DNA from: an uncultured Nitratifractor sp.
GTDB taxonomy: Bacteria > Campylobacterota > Campylobacteria > Campylobacterales > Sulfurovaceae
DNA: 33,180 nucleotides
Assembly (NCBI GenBank): GCA_913054475.1
Contig: CAJXJF010000012.1
Span: 1-33,180 of the forward strand
Direction of reading: 5' to 3'
The notes beneath the pieces were generated by a model, which was given only the letters and a program-made list of their open reading frames with translations, had not been told where the DNA came from and did not search any database. A program made the translations under genes and the position numbers. This document shows positions 9,153-17,427 of the stretch, piece after piece (position 1 is the stretch's first letter; each line of letters starts with the position of its first letter).

Positions 9153-9380
9153 TTATCTCTTGGAGATTCTTTTGACAGCGGGGCTCATCTGCGCACCGAC
9201 GCTCAACCAGTAGTTGAGTCTCTCTTCGTCTATGGAGATCACCTTCTCTTTGCTGATTGGGTTGTAGTATCCTATCGACTCTATCCAGCCGCCGTCTCTT
9301 CTTTTGCGGCTATCTGTCACTACGATACGATAAAAAGGCTTTTTCTTTCTTCCCATGCGGGTCATACGAATCATTGTCAT
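9153..9380 (-). CDS. rpsP: 30S ribosomal protein S16
   Basis: Small-subunit assembly protein. I take the start as the ATG at 9380 ([20 protein letters not shown], 75 residues), because AAGGA lies at the right distance upstream and the family begins there. An in-frame ATG ten codons further upstream (9410) gives an extension not seen in S16. The protein shows [19 protein letters not shown] and ends in a basic tail. It is the first gene of the operon, about 73 bases after the predicted transcription start. Confidence 0.96.
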   Translation of the reverse strand: MTMIRMTRMGRKKKPFYRIVVTDSRKRRDGGWIESIGYYNPISKEKVISIDEERLNYWLSVGAQMSPAVKRISKR

Positions 9381-9460
9381 TTTCTTTTCCTTAATATATT
9401 GATTTTTCAAGTGCTGACAACTCTCTTTGACGGCAAAAGACTCATCAGAACTTAGGAGGC

Positions 9461-9469
9461 GTATTATAG
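9461..9469 (-). promoter_or_regulatory. Extended -10 promoter (TGCTATAAT) of the rpsP operon
   Basis: On the minus strand TGCTATAAT (9469-9461) is a perfect -10 hexamer with the TG extension. No clear -35 box lies 16-18 bases upstream, which is usual for Campylobacterota sigma-70 promoters. Transcription would start near 9453 and give a 5' leader of about 73 bases before rpsP. Confidence 0.65.
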
Positions 9470-9542
9470 CAGAATCGACTTGAAGACTATTTTAAATTTT
9501 CGGCAACGGAAGGGAAATAGAGTCCCGACTGCCAGTTTCCAT

Positions 9543-10895
9543 CTATCGCGCTCTGGGGAAGCCTCCGCCGCCTTGCATCTGCTTCATAATCTCCTGCATC
9601 TGTTTCATGCCGCCTTTGCCGGAGAGCCTTTTCGCCATCTTGGCGGCACCTTTGAACTGCTTGAGTATTCGATTTACCTGCGCTTGGCTCAACCCCGAGC
9701 CCTTCGCGATTCGTCTTCTGCGGCTACTGTTCATCAACTCCGGATGCTCTCTCTCCTTGGGTGTCATCGAGGATATGAGGGCCTTTATCTGCTTCACCTC
9801 TTGCGAGTTTTCGAGGTCTATGTCGCCAAGCTGTTTGGCGATATTGTTCATCCCTGGAATCATTTCCATGATCGATTTCATAGAGCCGAGCTTTTTCATC
9901 TGCTCCATCTGCTCCAGAAAATCGTTGAAGTTGAACTCTCCCTTCTTGATCTTTCTGCTCATCTTTTTGGCGGTTTTCTCGTCGATAACTGCCGCAGTCT
10001 TCTCGGCCAGCCCCTCTATGTCTCCGGCCCCCATCAGTCTGCCCACGACCCTTTCGGGGATGAAGGGATCTAGATCGGGCATCTTCTCTCCGCTACCTAT
10101 GAAGCGTAGAGGCACGCCTACCTGATGTGCGATACCAAGGGCCACTCCGCCTTTGCTGTCGGCGTCGAATTTACTGAGTACGACACCCGTTATACCGATC
10201 TTCTCGTTGAAGGTGGCGGCCGTTCTGACAGCATCCATACCCGTCATGGCATCGGCTACATAGAATATTTCGTCGGCTTGTGCGATATCTTTTATTCCGG
10301 CGAGCTCATCCATGAGCTCTTCATCGATGGCCAGACGCCCTGCGGTATCTATGATAAGTACATCGTACAGCTCCTTTTGCGCCTTTTTCAGCGCCCTGCG
10401 GACTATCTCTTCGGGAGCTGCCTCTTCATCGGCCACGAGATCCACATCTATCTGCTGACAGATCTGTCTAAGCTGTTCTACCGCCGCGAGTCTCTGAAGG
10501 TCCGCGGCCGCTACGAGAACCTTTTTCTTCTTCTGCTCCTTGAGCATATAGGCGAGTTTGCCCGTAGTGGTGGTTTTACCAGAGCCCTGCAGACCGGTCA
10601 TCAGAACCACCGTAGGCGGTCTGGAGGCGAAAACGAAGCCCTGATTGCCTTTTGCCGTCAATATCCTCTCGAGCTCATTGCGTAGAGCCTTGAGGAAGTT
10701 CTCTTTTCCTATACCCTCTTTTTTGGTATCTCTCTCGACGGTGGATATGAGCTCTTTGACCACTTTGTGGTGCACATCGGCCTTGAGAAGAGACTTTTTG
10801 AGCTCTGTGAGAGCCTTCTTTAGAGCCTTTTCGTCGTCGTGAAAACGAATTTTACCTATTGCATTTTTGAAACTATCTGTCAATGTATCGAACAT
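9543..10895 (-). CDS. ffh: Signal recognition particle GTPase Ffh (SRP54)
   Basis: Binds signal sequences and 4.5S RNA and delivers ribosomes to FtsY at the membrane. The order is an N-terminal helical bundle (about 1-90), the GTPase G domain with P-loop GLQGSGKTTTTGKLA, DTAGRL and SKFDADSKGG, then the methionine-rich M domain with GSGLSQAQVNRILKQF and runs of MKQM near the C-terminus. The 450-residue length is normal. It lies 14 bases downstream of the histidine kinase gene and 162 bases upstream of rpsP, which has its own promoter. Confidence 0.97.
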   Translation of the reverse strand: MFDTLTDSFKNAIGKIRFHDDEKALKKALTELKKSLLKADVHHKVVKELISTVERDTKKEGIGKENFLKALRNELERILTAKGNQGFVFASRPPTVVLMTGLQGSGKTTTTGKLAYMLKEQKKKKVLVAAADLQRLAAVEQLRQICQQIDVDLVADEEAAPEEIVRRALKKAQKELYDVLIIDTAGRLAIDEELMDELAGIKDIAQADEIFYVADAMTGMDAVRTAATFNEKIGITGVVLSKFDADSKGGVALGIAHQVGVPLRFIGSGEKMPDLDPFIPERVVGRLMGAGDIEGLAEKTAAVIDEKTAKKMSRKIKKGEFNFNDFLEQMEQMKKLGSMKSIMEMIPGMNNIAKQLGDIDLENSQEVKQIKALISSMTPKEREHPELMNSSRRRRIAKGSGLSQAQVNRILKQFKGAAKMAKRLSGKGGMKQMQEIMKQMQGGGGFPRAR

Positions 10896-10909
10896 AACCG
10901 AACAATCCT

Positions 10910-12928
10910 TTATCGAAACTCTCTGACGATTTTTTGTATCAGTTTCCTACTGAAGGGTTTTGCTATATGCATATCGTATATATCGTGGGGGTTCTCCTCG
11001 CTATTCGGATCTCCCGTCATCGATATTATAACTGTATCTTTCCATCTTTTCTTTATGAGGTGGGCTATATCGTCACCATCTCCATCGGGCAGATACTTAT
11101 CCAAAAAGACCAGATCGTATCCTTTGCCGTCTCTTTCGGATAGCCCCAAAAGTCTGCGAGCCTCCGTAAGAGATGTCGCTGAATGAGTGTTGACATGCTC
11201 ATTCTCCAAAATCGCTTCAAGTAGCGCTATATTGATTTTGTTGTCATCCATTATGAGGATATTTACGGGCGGTTTGAAATATGTCTCGTCGAAGAGTTTT
11301 TGTCCGTAATATGTACCCTTGGAGATAATGGGATACTTTTCATCACTCTCGAGAGATAGAAAATTCTCTTCGAATAGAATCACCTTGATACCACTTCGCT
11401 GTGCTCTGTGCAAAAGCTCTTTATCGATACTGTTCTCGAAGCATATCAGATGTGTCGAATCTTTCGAAAAATCTTTTCCGACTTCTATTCGTGACGGGGG
11501 CAGACCGAATTGCGTCATATATTTTTTGAGCCATCTGACATCGAGGCTATTCTCTCTTTCGGTGATTATGGATATCTTCTTCTCGAAATGCTCGTATCGT
11601 GGAATATTTCTCTCTTCGTTGACAATCTCTGGAGACAGATTGAATCTAAAGACACTACCGATATCCGCTTTGCTTTTCAGGCTAAGCTCTCCACCCATGG
11701 AGCGAACATACTTTTGGACGATAGCGAGCCCCAAGCCGCTTCCTTCCACCTCCGCCTCCACACCGTCGATCTGTTTGAACGCCTCGAAAATCTCCCTCTG
11801 TTTTTCCGCCTCTATGCCAAGTCCGGTATCTATCACTGATATCAAGAACTCTTTTTTGTCGCTCGAATATCTTACATCGAAAGTGACACTTTTGTTTCTG
11901 GGAGTAAACTTCCAGGCGTTACCAAGGAGATTCATGAGTACTCTTTTGAGCTTGAGTTCGTCTATTCGTATCTCTTTTGGTAGAGAGGGATCGATATAGA
12001 TGTAGTAATCGATACTCTTATTGAACATGCCAGCTGTATAACCCTCGGCAATCGAGGCGAAAAATCTGTTGGTATAGACGGTTTTCATTTCGCTTTTGTC
12101 GGCTTTGGAGCCGTACTTTACGCTATTGAGCACCGATGTCGTCAGCCTATCTATCAATATGGCACTCTCTCTCGCATTTTTTATATATTCGAGAAGCCTT
12201 TCATCCTCTATATGCTCCTCCAGCAACTCCAGAAATCCGCCAAGCGTATTTGCCGGAGTTCTGATATCGTGCACCATGGAGGATATATCCATGACAAGAT
12301 TGTCGAAATCCGTTTCGCTTCGCTTCTCTCTCTCTTCGTCTATTCTCTTTTTTACCTCCCGGGCCTCTTTGCCAAGCTCCGCACTCTCTTCACTCTCCGC
12401 GAAACCTTTTTCTATTACCCGTATCACTTTTTTGAGAAACGGAATCAGAGACTTCGCCACCCTGATATCTTCATCCGTGAACATTCTACTATTGCTTACA
12501 TATTTGAACAGTCTCAAAATGGCAAGTAGCTCTTCACCCTCATTGTCATAGACGGGAATGAACATCAAAGATCGTATCTTTGCACCCTCGGGTTTGTCGA
12601 TTTTTCTATCGAACTCCTTTTCGCTAAGTGCGTAGTTGTAATATATGGGTTCGCATTCGACAAGAACACTGCCCATGAGGCCCGACGGCCGGGCCATATC
12701 GAACTTCATTCCTTCCGTTTCATCTGGAAGATAGAGTTGCTGTCTCTTTTTATCATGAAGAAAGAGCTCCGTACCGTCCGTTTCGAAAATGCCATTGACC
12801 ATCTCTCTCAAAAGTGAGTAGATACGGGATATGGACTCTGTTTTCGATATCTCGTCCATTGTTCTGACGAGTACCTCTATATTGTCACCGGCTCTGTCGT
12901 AATTGAGTCTTCTATCTCTTCTTGCCAT
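10910..12928 (-). CDS. Hybrid histidine kinase: GAF, HisKA, HATPase, degenerate receiver, receiver
   Basis: Predicted cytosolic sensor kinase of 672 residues with no membrane segment. The order is a GAF-like domain (about 20-165), a charged coiled coil (about 170-207), a HisKA domain with the phospho-accepting His220 in MVHDIRTP, and a HATPase domain with the N-box NLLGNAWKF (Asn336), DTGLGI and GSGLGLAI (397-404). A receiver-sized segment without the usual acids follows (about 450-530). The C-terminal receiver (about 555-670) has the acidic pair Asp561-562, phospho-acceptor Asp610 and Lys657. It has no separate regulator beside it, so output may pass to other proteins. It shares a strand with ffh, 14 bases apart, and is divergent from the Roadblock-like gene. 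The signal is unknown. Confidence 0.9.
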   Translation of the reverse strand: MARRDRRLNYDRAGDNIEVLVRTMDEISKTESISRIYSLLREMVNGIFETDGTELFLHDKKRQQLYLPDETEGMKFDMARPSGLMGSVLVECEPIYYNYALSEKEFDRKIDKPEGAKIRSLMFIPVYDNEGEELLAILRLFKYVSNSRMFTDEDIRVAKSLIPFLKKVIRVIEKGFAESEESAELGKEAREVKKRIDEEREKRSETDFDNLVMDISSMVHDIRTPANTLGGFLELLEEHIEDERLLEYIKNARESAILIDRLTTSVLNSVKYGSKADKSEMKTVYTNRFFASIAEGYTAGMFNKSIDYYIYIDPSLPKEIRIDELKLKRVLMNLLGNAWKFTPRNKSVTFDVRYSSDKKEFLISVIDTGLGIEAEKQREIFEAFKQIDGVEAEVEGSGLGLAIVQKYVRSMGGELSLKSKADIGSVFRFNLSPEIVNEERNIPRYEHFEKKISIITERENSLDVRWLKKYMTQFGLPPSRIEVGKDFSKDSTHLICFENSIDKELLHRAQRSGIKVILFEENFLSLESDEKYPIISKGTYYGQKLFDETYFKPPVNILIMDDNKINIALLEAILENEHVNTHSATSLTEARRLLGLSERDGKGYDLVFLDKYLPDGDGDDIAHLIKKRWKDTVIISMTGDPNSEENPHDIYDMHIAKPFSRKLIQKIVREFR

Positions 12929-13054
12929 TGTCTTTCATTTGTCTGGAATCTACCTTTATCTGCTTTGAGTATCCGCAATTGGCTGTTATTCTATCCAAAA
13001 AATCATAATTCCTATCGTTTTAGCGTAGGCTATATACGATAGAGAGGAGAATAT

Positions 13055-13141
13055 TTGGATAAAATAGGGGATATTTTCTCTCATGGTGAAAGAGAGAGGT
13101 TCGAGCATATCGCACAATTTGTACAGCTCGGCTTAGATTGA
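13055..13141 (+). CDS. Possible 28-residue peptide with TTG start
   Basis: In the 342-base gap between the kinase and the Roadblock-like gene, a TTG at 13055 follows AGGAGA by a few bases and opens a 28-codon frame ending at TGA 13139. It encodes a charged amphipathic peptide (LDKIGDIFSHGERERFEHIA and eight more residues). It could be a leader peptide for the structured region downstream, or chance. No family is recognised. Confidence 0.3.
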   Translation: MDKIGDIFSHGERERFEHIAQFVQLGLD

Positions 13142-13146
13142 CAAAA

Positions 13147-13228
13147 GGGGGATTGTTCATTCGCCCCACAATCGCGGGAGGGCACAAAAAGATTGACTTC
13201 GCCTTTTGCAATTTCGACGAAGTCAATC
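13147..13228 (+). promoter_or_regulatory. Two consecutive inverted repeats in the leader of the Roadblock-like gene
   Basis: GATTGT (13151-13156) pairs with ACAATC (13168-13173), flanked by G-rich and GC-rich bases. It is followed by a perfect 11-bp repeat: GATTGACTTCG (13191-13201) with CGAAGTCAATC (13218-13228) around a 16-base loop. The second ends 42 bases before the ATG at 13271. Neither is followed by a T run, so a leader RNA structure or an operator fits better than a terminator. Confidence 0.45.
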
Positions 13229-13270
13229 GAATAGTTGCGAAACATAGAATCATGAAGAGGAGTCGATAGT

Positions 13271-13660
13271 ATGATAGATTTCGAAACACCAATGCACAAA
13301 TTGGCAGCAGTGAGCGGGTATATAGGTTCTGCCGTATTGAACTATATGGGTGAAACACTATATCTCGACGAAGACAATACAGGAGTCGATGTCGCATATT
13401 GCGCTACCATCTTTAGTGACGCCTTCAAGATGATTTCCGAATCCTCTTTGGATATCGGTTTCAGTGAAGCTGACTTCGTAGAGACCAGAACAGCCGATGG
13501 GCACATATTTCTAATCAGCTCTACGGCATATCGTAGTAGTGAGAGCCACGACAAACTAAATATCTTCGCCATCTTCAGAGATGACGGCAATATAGCTCTT
13601 GCCAAAATGCTAATGAGCCGTCTTGCAGACTCATTTATGGATGAGATGAGCAAACTTTGA
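13271..13660 (+). CDS. Small Roadblock/LC7-like protein, function unknown
   Basis: 129-residue soluble protein. The pattern is an N-terminal helix (MHKLAAVSGYIGSAVLNY), a short strand with GETLYL, a central helix, paired strands containing GHIFLISS and LNIFAIFRDDGN, and a long C-terminal helix (IALAKMLMSRLADSFMDEM). This matches the profilin-like Roadblock/LC7 layout found in bacterial partners of small GTPases and signalling complexes; the assignment rests on pattern only. AGGAG eight bases before the ATG supports the start. It is alone on its strand, divergent from the hybrid kinase, and no GTPase partner is nearby. Confidence 0.6.
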   Translation: MIDFETPMHKLAAVSGYIGSAVLNYMGETLYLDEDNTGVDVAYCATIFSDAFKMISESSLDIGFSEADFVETRTADGHIFLISSTAYRSSESHDKLNIFAIFRDDGNIALAKMLMSRLADSFMDEMSKL

Positions 13661-13746
13661 CAAGCGCTACATATGAAAGAGGCGATATCCGAACTATCTC
13701 ATATCGATAAAGAGTCGCAAGCGGGTACGGATATCTCCGATCGAAT

Positions 13747-14484
13747 CTATTTGTAGCGAAGTATCTCTTTGGGTTCCGGCGCTTCGAAACTCATTCCGAG
13801 CAACTCTATTCTCTTGGCGTGCAGAAGTATCCTTTTGCTCTGTGTCGTACTCCCATATTTCTCGTCTCCGACGATGGGATATCCCAGATGTGCCAGGTGT
13901 ACTCTTATCTGATGTGTACGACCCGTATCTATCTCGATACGAATTTTGCTCTTTTTCCCCTGTACTTCGTCGGGATATATTCTGCTTATCGCCTCTTTGC
14001 CCCTCTTTCTATCCACTCTGGAGAAAGCGGAGCCTCTTCTCCTGTCCGTACTTATCGGAAGGTCCACACTCAACTCTTCGTATAGAACCCCCTCGACCCA
14101 GGCCACATAGACCTTTTTGACCTCTCTCCTTCTAAAGGCGTTTATCGCTTTGCGGCTGAACTCCTCGTTTCTGGAGAGAAGAAGTACTCCGCTCGTCTCC
14201 CTGTCGAGCCTATGAAGAAGTCTCGCCCCCTCTATCGCCTTTTCTATATCGGAGCTCTCTATGAAGGCGGGTTTGTCTATCACCACCATGTCGTCGTCCT
14301 GATAGATGATTTCGATATCACGAGGCTCTTCGACTCTGAATCTGCTATCTTCCGGCATCTGAGCCCTGGCTATTTTGATCTTTTTGTCGCCGGAATAGAC
14401 GAGCCCTCTGTCTATGAGCTCTTTGGCCCTTTTGTTGGATATATTCTCCTGAGCGGCCAGTAGTTTGTAAGCCTTCTGCATCAT
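13747..14484 (-). CDS. RluA-family 23S rRNA pseudouridine synthase
   Basis: Converts uridine to pseudouridine in RNA. I take the ATG at 14484 (245 residues): it overlaps the preceding DUF167 stop by four bases, and the frame upstream only shadows that gene. The N-terminal region (YKLLAAQENISNKRAKELI) is S4-like. The catalytic motif is LLHRLDRETSGVLLL with the nucleophilic Asp, followed by the RTHQIRVHLAHLGYPIVGDEKYG-type segment typical of the family. It is RluC/RluD-like, but the target uridines cannot be told from sequence. It is last in the ligA-to-rlu run. Confidence 0.92.
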   Translation of the reverse strand: MMQKAYKLLAAQENISNKRAKELIDRGLVYSGDKKIKIARAQMPEDSRFRVEEPRDIEIIYQDDDMVVIDKPAFIESSDIEKAIEGARLLHRLDRETSGVLLLSRNEEFSRKAINAFRRREVKKVYVAWVEGVLYEELSVDLPISTDRRRGSAFSRVDRKRGKEAISRIYPDEVQGKKSKIRIEIDTGRTHQIRVHLAHLGYPIVGDEKYGSTTQSKRILLHAKRIELLGMSFEAPEPKEILRYK

Positions 14485-14777
14485 TCTCTCTCTTTCATCT
14501 TTTCTATGAACTCCATGAACTTTTCCGTTTTGGGAAACTCCACTCTCTTTATCTTGCTGTTTTGACCGCTGAGGAGCTCTATCGAGCTTTTGGGTACCTT
14601 GAATGTTTTGGAGATGATTTTGATCAACTCTTTGTTGGCCGCCCCATCGACAGCGGCTGCGGCTATACGCACCTTGAGCATATCTTCCGTATAGAGACCG
14701 CAAAACTCGCTTCTGCCGGCCCCTGGTTGAGCTTTGAGCCTGAGTCTGACTCTATCTTCATCCATTTCGTAGAACAT
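14481..14777 (-). CDS. DUF167 (YggU-family) protein
   Basis: Small 98-residue protein of the DUF167/UPF0235 family, whose function is unknown. Family features are LRLKAQPGAGRSEF, LKVRIAAAAVDGAANKELI and the helix-strand SGQNSKIKRVEF. The ATG at 14777 is favoured because AGGAG lies seven bases upstream; another ATG at 14765 is four codons downstream and less well placed. It overlaps the waaA end by 20 bases and the pseudouridine synthase start by four, so coupling is strong. Confidence 0.85.
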   Translation of the reverse strand: MFYEMDEDRVRLRLKAQPGAGRSEFCGLYTEDMLKVRIAAAAVDGAANKELIKIISKTFKVPKSSIELLSGQNSKIKRVEFPKTEKFMEFIEKMKERE

Positions 14778-15930
14778 CGAGCAACTCCTGTATGATCTTT
14801 TCCGTCTCTCCCATGCCGCCGACAATCGAGGTCCTGGGCAGCTTCTCCCATTCCATCAGGATTTCGGCGAGCTCGTCCGCCTTCGCTATCTTCAGACCGG
14901 AGATTCCTCTGAAAAGCTCTCTCTGGTTGAAATAGTGTTCGCCAGAGATTATGGGTATATTGAACTGGGCCGCTTCGGCGGCGTTGTGCCCCCCGACCGC
15001 TACGAAAGAGCCTCCTATGAGTGCAATATCGCAGATGGCGTAACAGTTGACGAGCTCTCCCATACGGTCCATCAGAGTCAGGTCTCTTTCGAAGTTTTCA
15101 TTAGCCGAAAAGTTGGCGAACTCCATGGAGTTTTCATCTGCGAAACTCTCCATGAGCTTTGCGACTTTGGCGAAGCGCTCGGGATGTCTCGGGACGATAA
15201 CCATTTTGGCTTGCGGATACTTCATCTTCATCGCTCCGAAAGCCTCGAGAATCATCTCCTCCTCCCCTTCGTGCGTACTGGCCGCACAGAGTAGAACCCC
15301 CTGCGGTTTAAGAAGAGCTCTCTGTGCGGATGCCAGCGAGGAGAATTTTATGTTTCCCGTAACCGTGATATTTCTGGCACCGAGGATTTCGAGCCTCTGC
15401 CTGTCCGCCTCGCTCTGGGCATATACTCTGTCTATATTGGCGAAAATTCTTCTATACAGAAAGGAGAAGCGCCTGTATCTGGGGAACGAGCGCTCGCTTA
15501 TACGGGCATTTACGAGAAAGTTCTTCGCACCTCTCCTTTTGTATAGGGCAAAGAGCAGATACCACAGTTCGGCCTCCAGAACCACGAGCGCCTTTTGCGG
15601 AACTATCCAGCCATGGAGCAGAATCTCGAAGGGGAGATATCTGCTGTTTTTCGAGAGAGCCGAGACTGCTTCGAATCCCGTTTGGGTGGTGGTGCTTATG
15701 CGACGACTCTCCTCCGGTATGGAGAGGATGAGCTTTTCTGCGGCTTTGGCCTCTCCGTAGCTACATACATGAAAATGTATCCCATCCGGTGGCAAGGGAG
15801 GATTCTTTCTGAGTAGAAACCTAGCAGGGATAGACTCTCTATATTTTTTTTTCAGTGAAAGTAGCGCTACGAGCGGCAGTGCAAGCAGGTAGAGCAGTGC
15901 CGACATCAGATTGTAGAGAAGATAGAACAA
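14758..15930 (-). CDS. waaA: 3-deoxy-D-manno-octulosonic acid (Kdo) transferase
   Basis: Adds Kdo to the lipid A precursor at the inner face of the cytoplasmic membrane. The 390-residue protein has an N-terminal membrane anchor (about 1-24, LMSALLYLLALPLVALLSL) and then the two Rossmann lobes of a GT-B glycosyltransferase. These show HVCSYGEAKAAEKL, ITVTGNIKF, CAASTHEGEEE, VPRHPERF and GGSFVAVGGHNAAEAAQFN, a close match to WaaA/KdtA. The start is a TTG at 15930, eight bases after the zinc-ribbon gene stop; its ribosome binding site is mediocre, so the start is less certain than the function. Confidence 0.93.
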   Translation of the reverse strand: MFYLLYNLMSALLYLLALPLVALLSLKKKYRESIPARFLLRKNPPLPPDGIHFHVCSYGEAKAAEKLILSIPEESRRISTTTQTGFEAVSALSKNSRYLPFEILLHGWIVPQKALVVLEAELWYLLFALYKRRGAKNFLVNARISERSFPRYRRFSFLYRRIFANIDRVYAQSEADRQRLEILGARNITVTGNIKFSSLASAQRALLKPQGVLLCAASTHEGEEEMILEAFGAMKMKYPQAKMVIVPRHPERFAKVAKLMESFADENSMEFANFSANENFERDLTLMDRMGELVNCYAICDIALIGGSFVAVGGHNAAEAAQFNIPIISGEHYFNQRELFRGISGLKIAKADELAEILMEWEKLPRTSIVGGMGETEKIIQELLDVLRNG

Positions 15931-15938
15931 AACGCTAT

Positions 15939-16664
15939 CTACCCCTCCGTGGGACTATCCTCTTCTTCGAGATAGAGTATTCTCCCGCAGTGTGGACAGT
16001 TGATTATCTCCTCACCTCTTATCAGGTCGGAATAGGTCTTGTCGCTGATTTTGAGAAAACATCCGTAGCATGCCTGTTTCCGTACGGGGACTATGGCCGT
16101 ATTGCCTGCCCACTTTCTTATCTTTTCGTAGAAGGCGAGAATCTTCTGGTCGATATCGTGAACGATCTTTTCTCTCTCGGCGTAGAGTTCGGCTTTTTGC
16201 TTCTCTATTCCGGCGAGTTCGGCTTTGGCCTCTCTCTCCACACTCTCGAGATTTTCGAGAAGCTCCGCTCTTCCCGCATCCTTCTCTTCGAGTTGCGCTT
16301 TTTTGTTCTCTATAACCTTGGCCAGGCGCTCTATCTCGTCGTTGGCGAAGGCTATCTTCTCACGGGCTATCTCCTCCTCCATCTCGAGAGCCTTTATCTC
16401 TTTTTCGGTAGAGACTTCGGCACTCTTCTTCTTTATCGAAGAGAGCTGTTCGGAGGTTGTGGCTATCTGCTCTTCATAGCTTGCCATCTTGGCTTCGTTG
16501 TCTTCTATCTGCTGTTTGAGAGTCGATATGCCGCTGTCGAGCTCATCGAGCTTTTTACGCTCCTTTTCGACTCTTTTCTCTATCTTTTTCACAGTGGGAG
16601 CGAAGCTGTCAACTCTTTTGTCTATCTGGGAAAGAGCCACCAGCTCTTTGATGTAGTTACTCAA
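15939..16664 (-). CDS. Coiled-coil zinc-ribbon protein (HP0958/FlgZ-like)
   Basis: A 241-residue protein with a long coiled coil (about 10-170, rich in E, K and A heptads) and a C-terminal zinc ribbon with two cysteine pairs, ACYGC and NCPHC. This is the architecture of Helicobacter pylori HP0958, which stabilises RpoN and affects flagellin mRNA; that role here is inference. The start is unusual: no ATG or GTG fits, and the TTG at 16664 has AAAGGA at six bases, while the earlier in-frame TTG at 16670 sits right on that site. It is 10 bases downstream of the Nif3-like gene and 8 bases upstream of waaA. Confidence 0.88.
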   Translation of the reverse strand: MSNYIKELVALSQIDKRVDSFAPTVKKIEKRVEKERKKLDELDSGISTLKQQIEDNEAKMASYEEQIATTSEQLSSIKKKSAEVSTEKEIKALEMEEEIAREKIAFANDEIERLAKVIENKKAQLEEKDAGRAELLENLESVEREAKAELAGIEKQKAELYAEREKIVHDIDQKILAFYEKIRKWAGNTAIVPVRKQACYGCFLKISDKTYSDLIRGEEIINCPHCGRILYLEEEDSPTEG

Positions 16665-16674
16665 TTTCAATCCT

Positions 16675-17427
16675 TTATTGTGTGGGAGCTACCCGTTGGA
16701 TGTTACGATAGGTAACGAATGGATTTTTCGATTGGGCGATTATAACCGAAATCGGCAATTTTTTCAACTCCTTCCCGATAATTTCGGCAAAGAATCTCTC
16801 ACTCTCCCAGTGTCCGATATCCACCATCATAAGGTTTATGCTTTCGGCTTTCATGGCGTCGTGATATTTTATGTCGCCCGTCAAAAAACAGTCCGCTTCG
16901 ACACTCTCCATCAAAGATGCGCCCGCACCCGTGGTGAGCGCCAGACTCTCTATCCTCTCTTTGGGATTGACGACTCTGAAACTCTCGCAGCCGAAAGCCT
17001 GCGTCAATCTCCCGAGCAACTCCTCCAGACTCCAGTCAACTCCGGCTTCCAGTACGAAATCCTTCTCCTTCTCCCACTGCAGGCCCAGAATATCGCGAAA
17101 GACATATCTGTTTAGATGTGTCTTGTCGAAGTTGGTATGCATGGCTATGAGGGAGTCCCTTTTCAAAATCAGCTTCTCTACGATATTGGCCGGATAGTTC
17201 TCCATAGAGATACTCTTCAGGGGGGAGAAGATAAGCGGATGGTGCAGGAGAAAAAGAGTCTCTTCTTCATAACTCTCTATCATCTCCTCATCTATATCGA
17301 GTGCTACGACGATGCGCCGGACCTCTCTATCCATAGCTCCCACGAGCAGTCCGCTGTTGTCCCAGCCCTCCTGTAGTTCGAATGGACTTATGGAGTCGAG
17401 CAGGGCATATATTTCTGCTGTTTTCAT
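16675..17427 (-). CDS. Nif3-like dinuclear metal-centre protein
   Basis: Member of the NIF3/YbgI family: hexameric cytosolic proteins with a two-metal centre and no settled biochemical role (some are called GTP cyclohydrolase type 2). The 250-residue sequence shows ELQEGWDNSGLLVG, LLHHPLIFSPLK, AMHTNFD and, near the end, LTGDIKYHDAM and VDIGHWESE, which carry the metal-binding His, Asp and Glu. The ATG at 17427 overlaps the ligA stop by four bases and follows GGGGGAAG. A further upstream ATG would lie inside ligA and is rejected. Confidence 0.92.
   Translation of the reverse strand: MKTAEIYALLDSISPFELQEGWDNSGLLVGAMDREVRRIVVALDIDEEMIESYEEETLFLLHHPLIFSPLKSISMENYPANIVEKLILKRDSLIAMHTNFDKTHLNRYVFRDILGLQWEKEKDFVLEAGVDWSLEELLGRLTQAFGCESFRVVNPKERIESLALTTGAGASLMESVEADCFLTGDIKYHDAMKAESINLMMVDIGHWESERFFAEIIGKELKKLPISVIIAQSKNPFVTYRNIQRVAPTQ

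Noticed and set aside
13673-13756. 27-codon ORF (MKEAISELSHIDKESQ...) after the Roadblock-like gene
   Set aside because: No ribosome binding site, and its end runs into the antisense of the pseudouridine synthase; not enough support for a gene.
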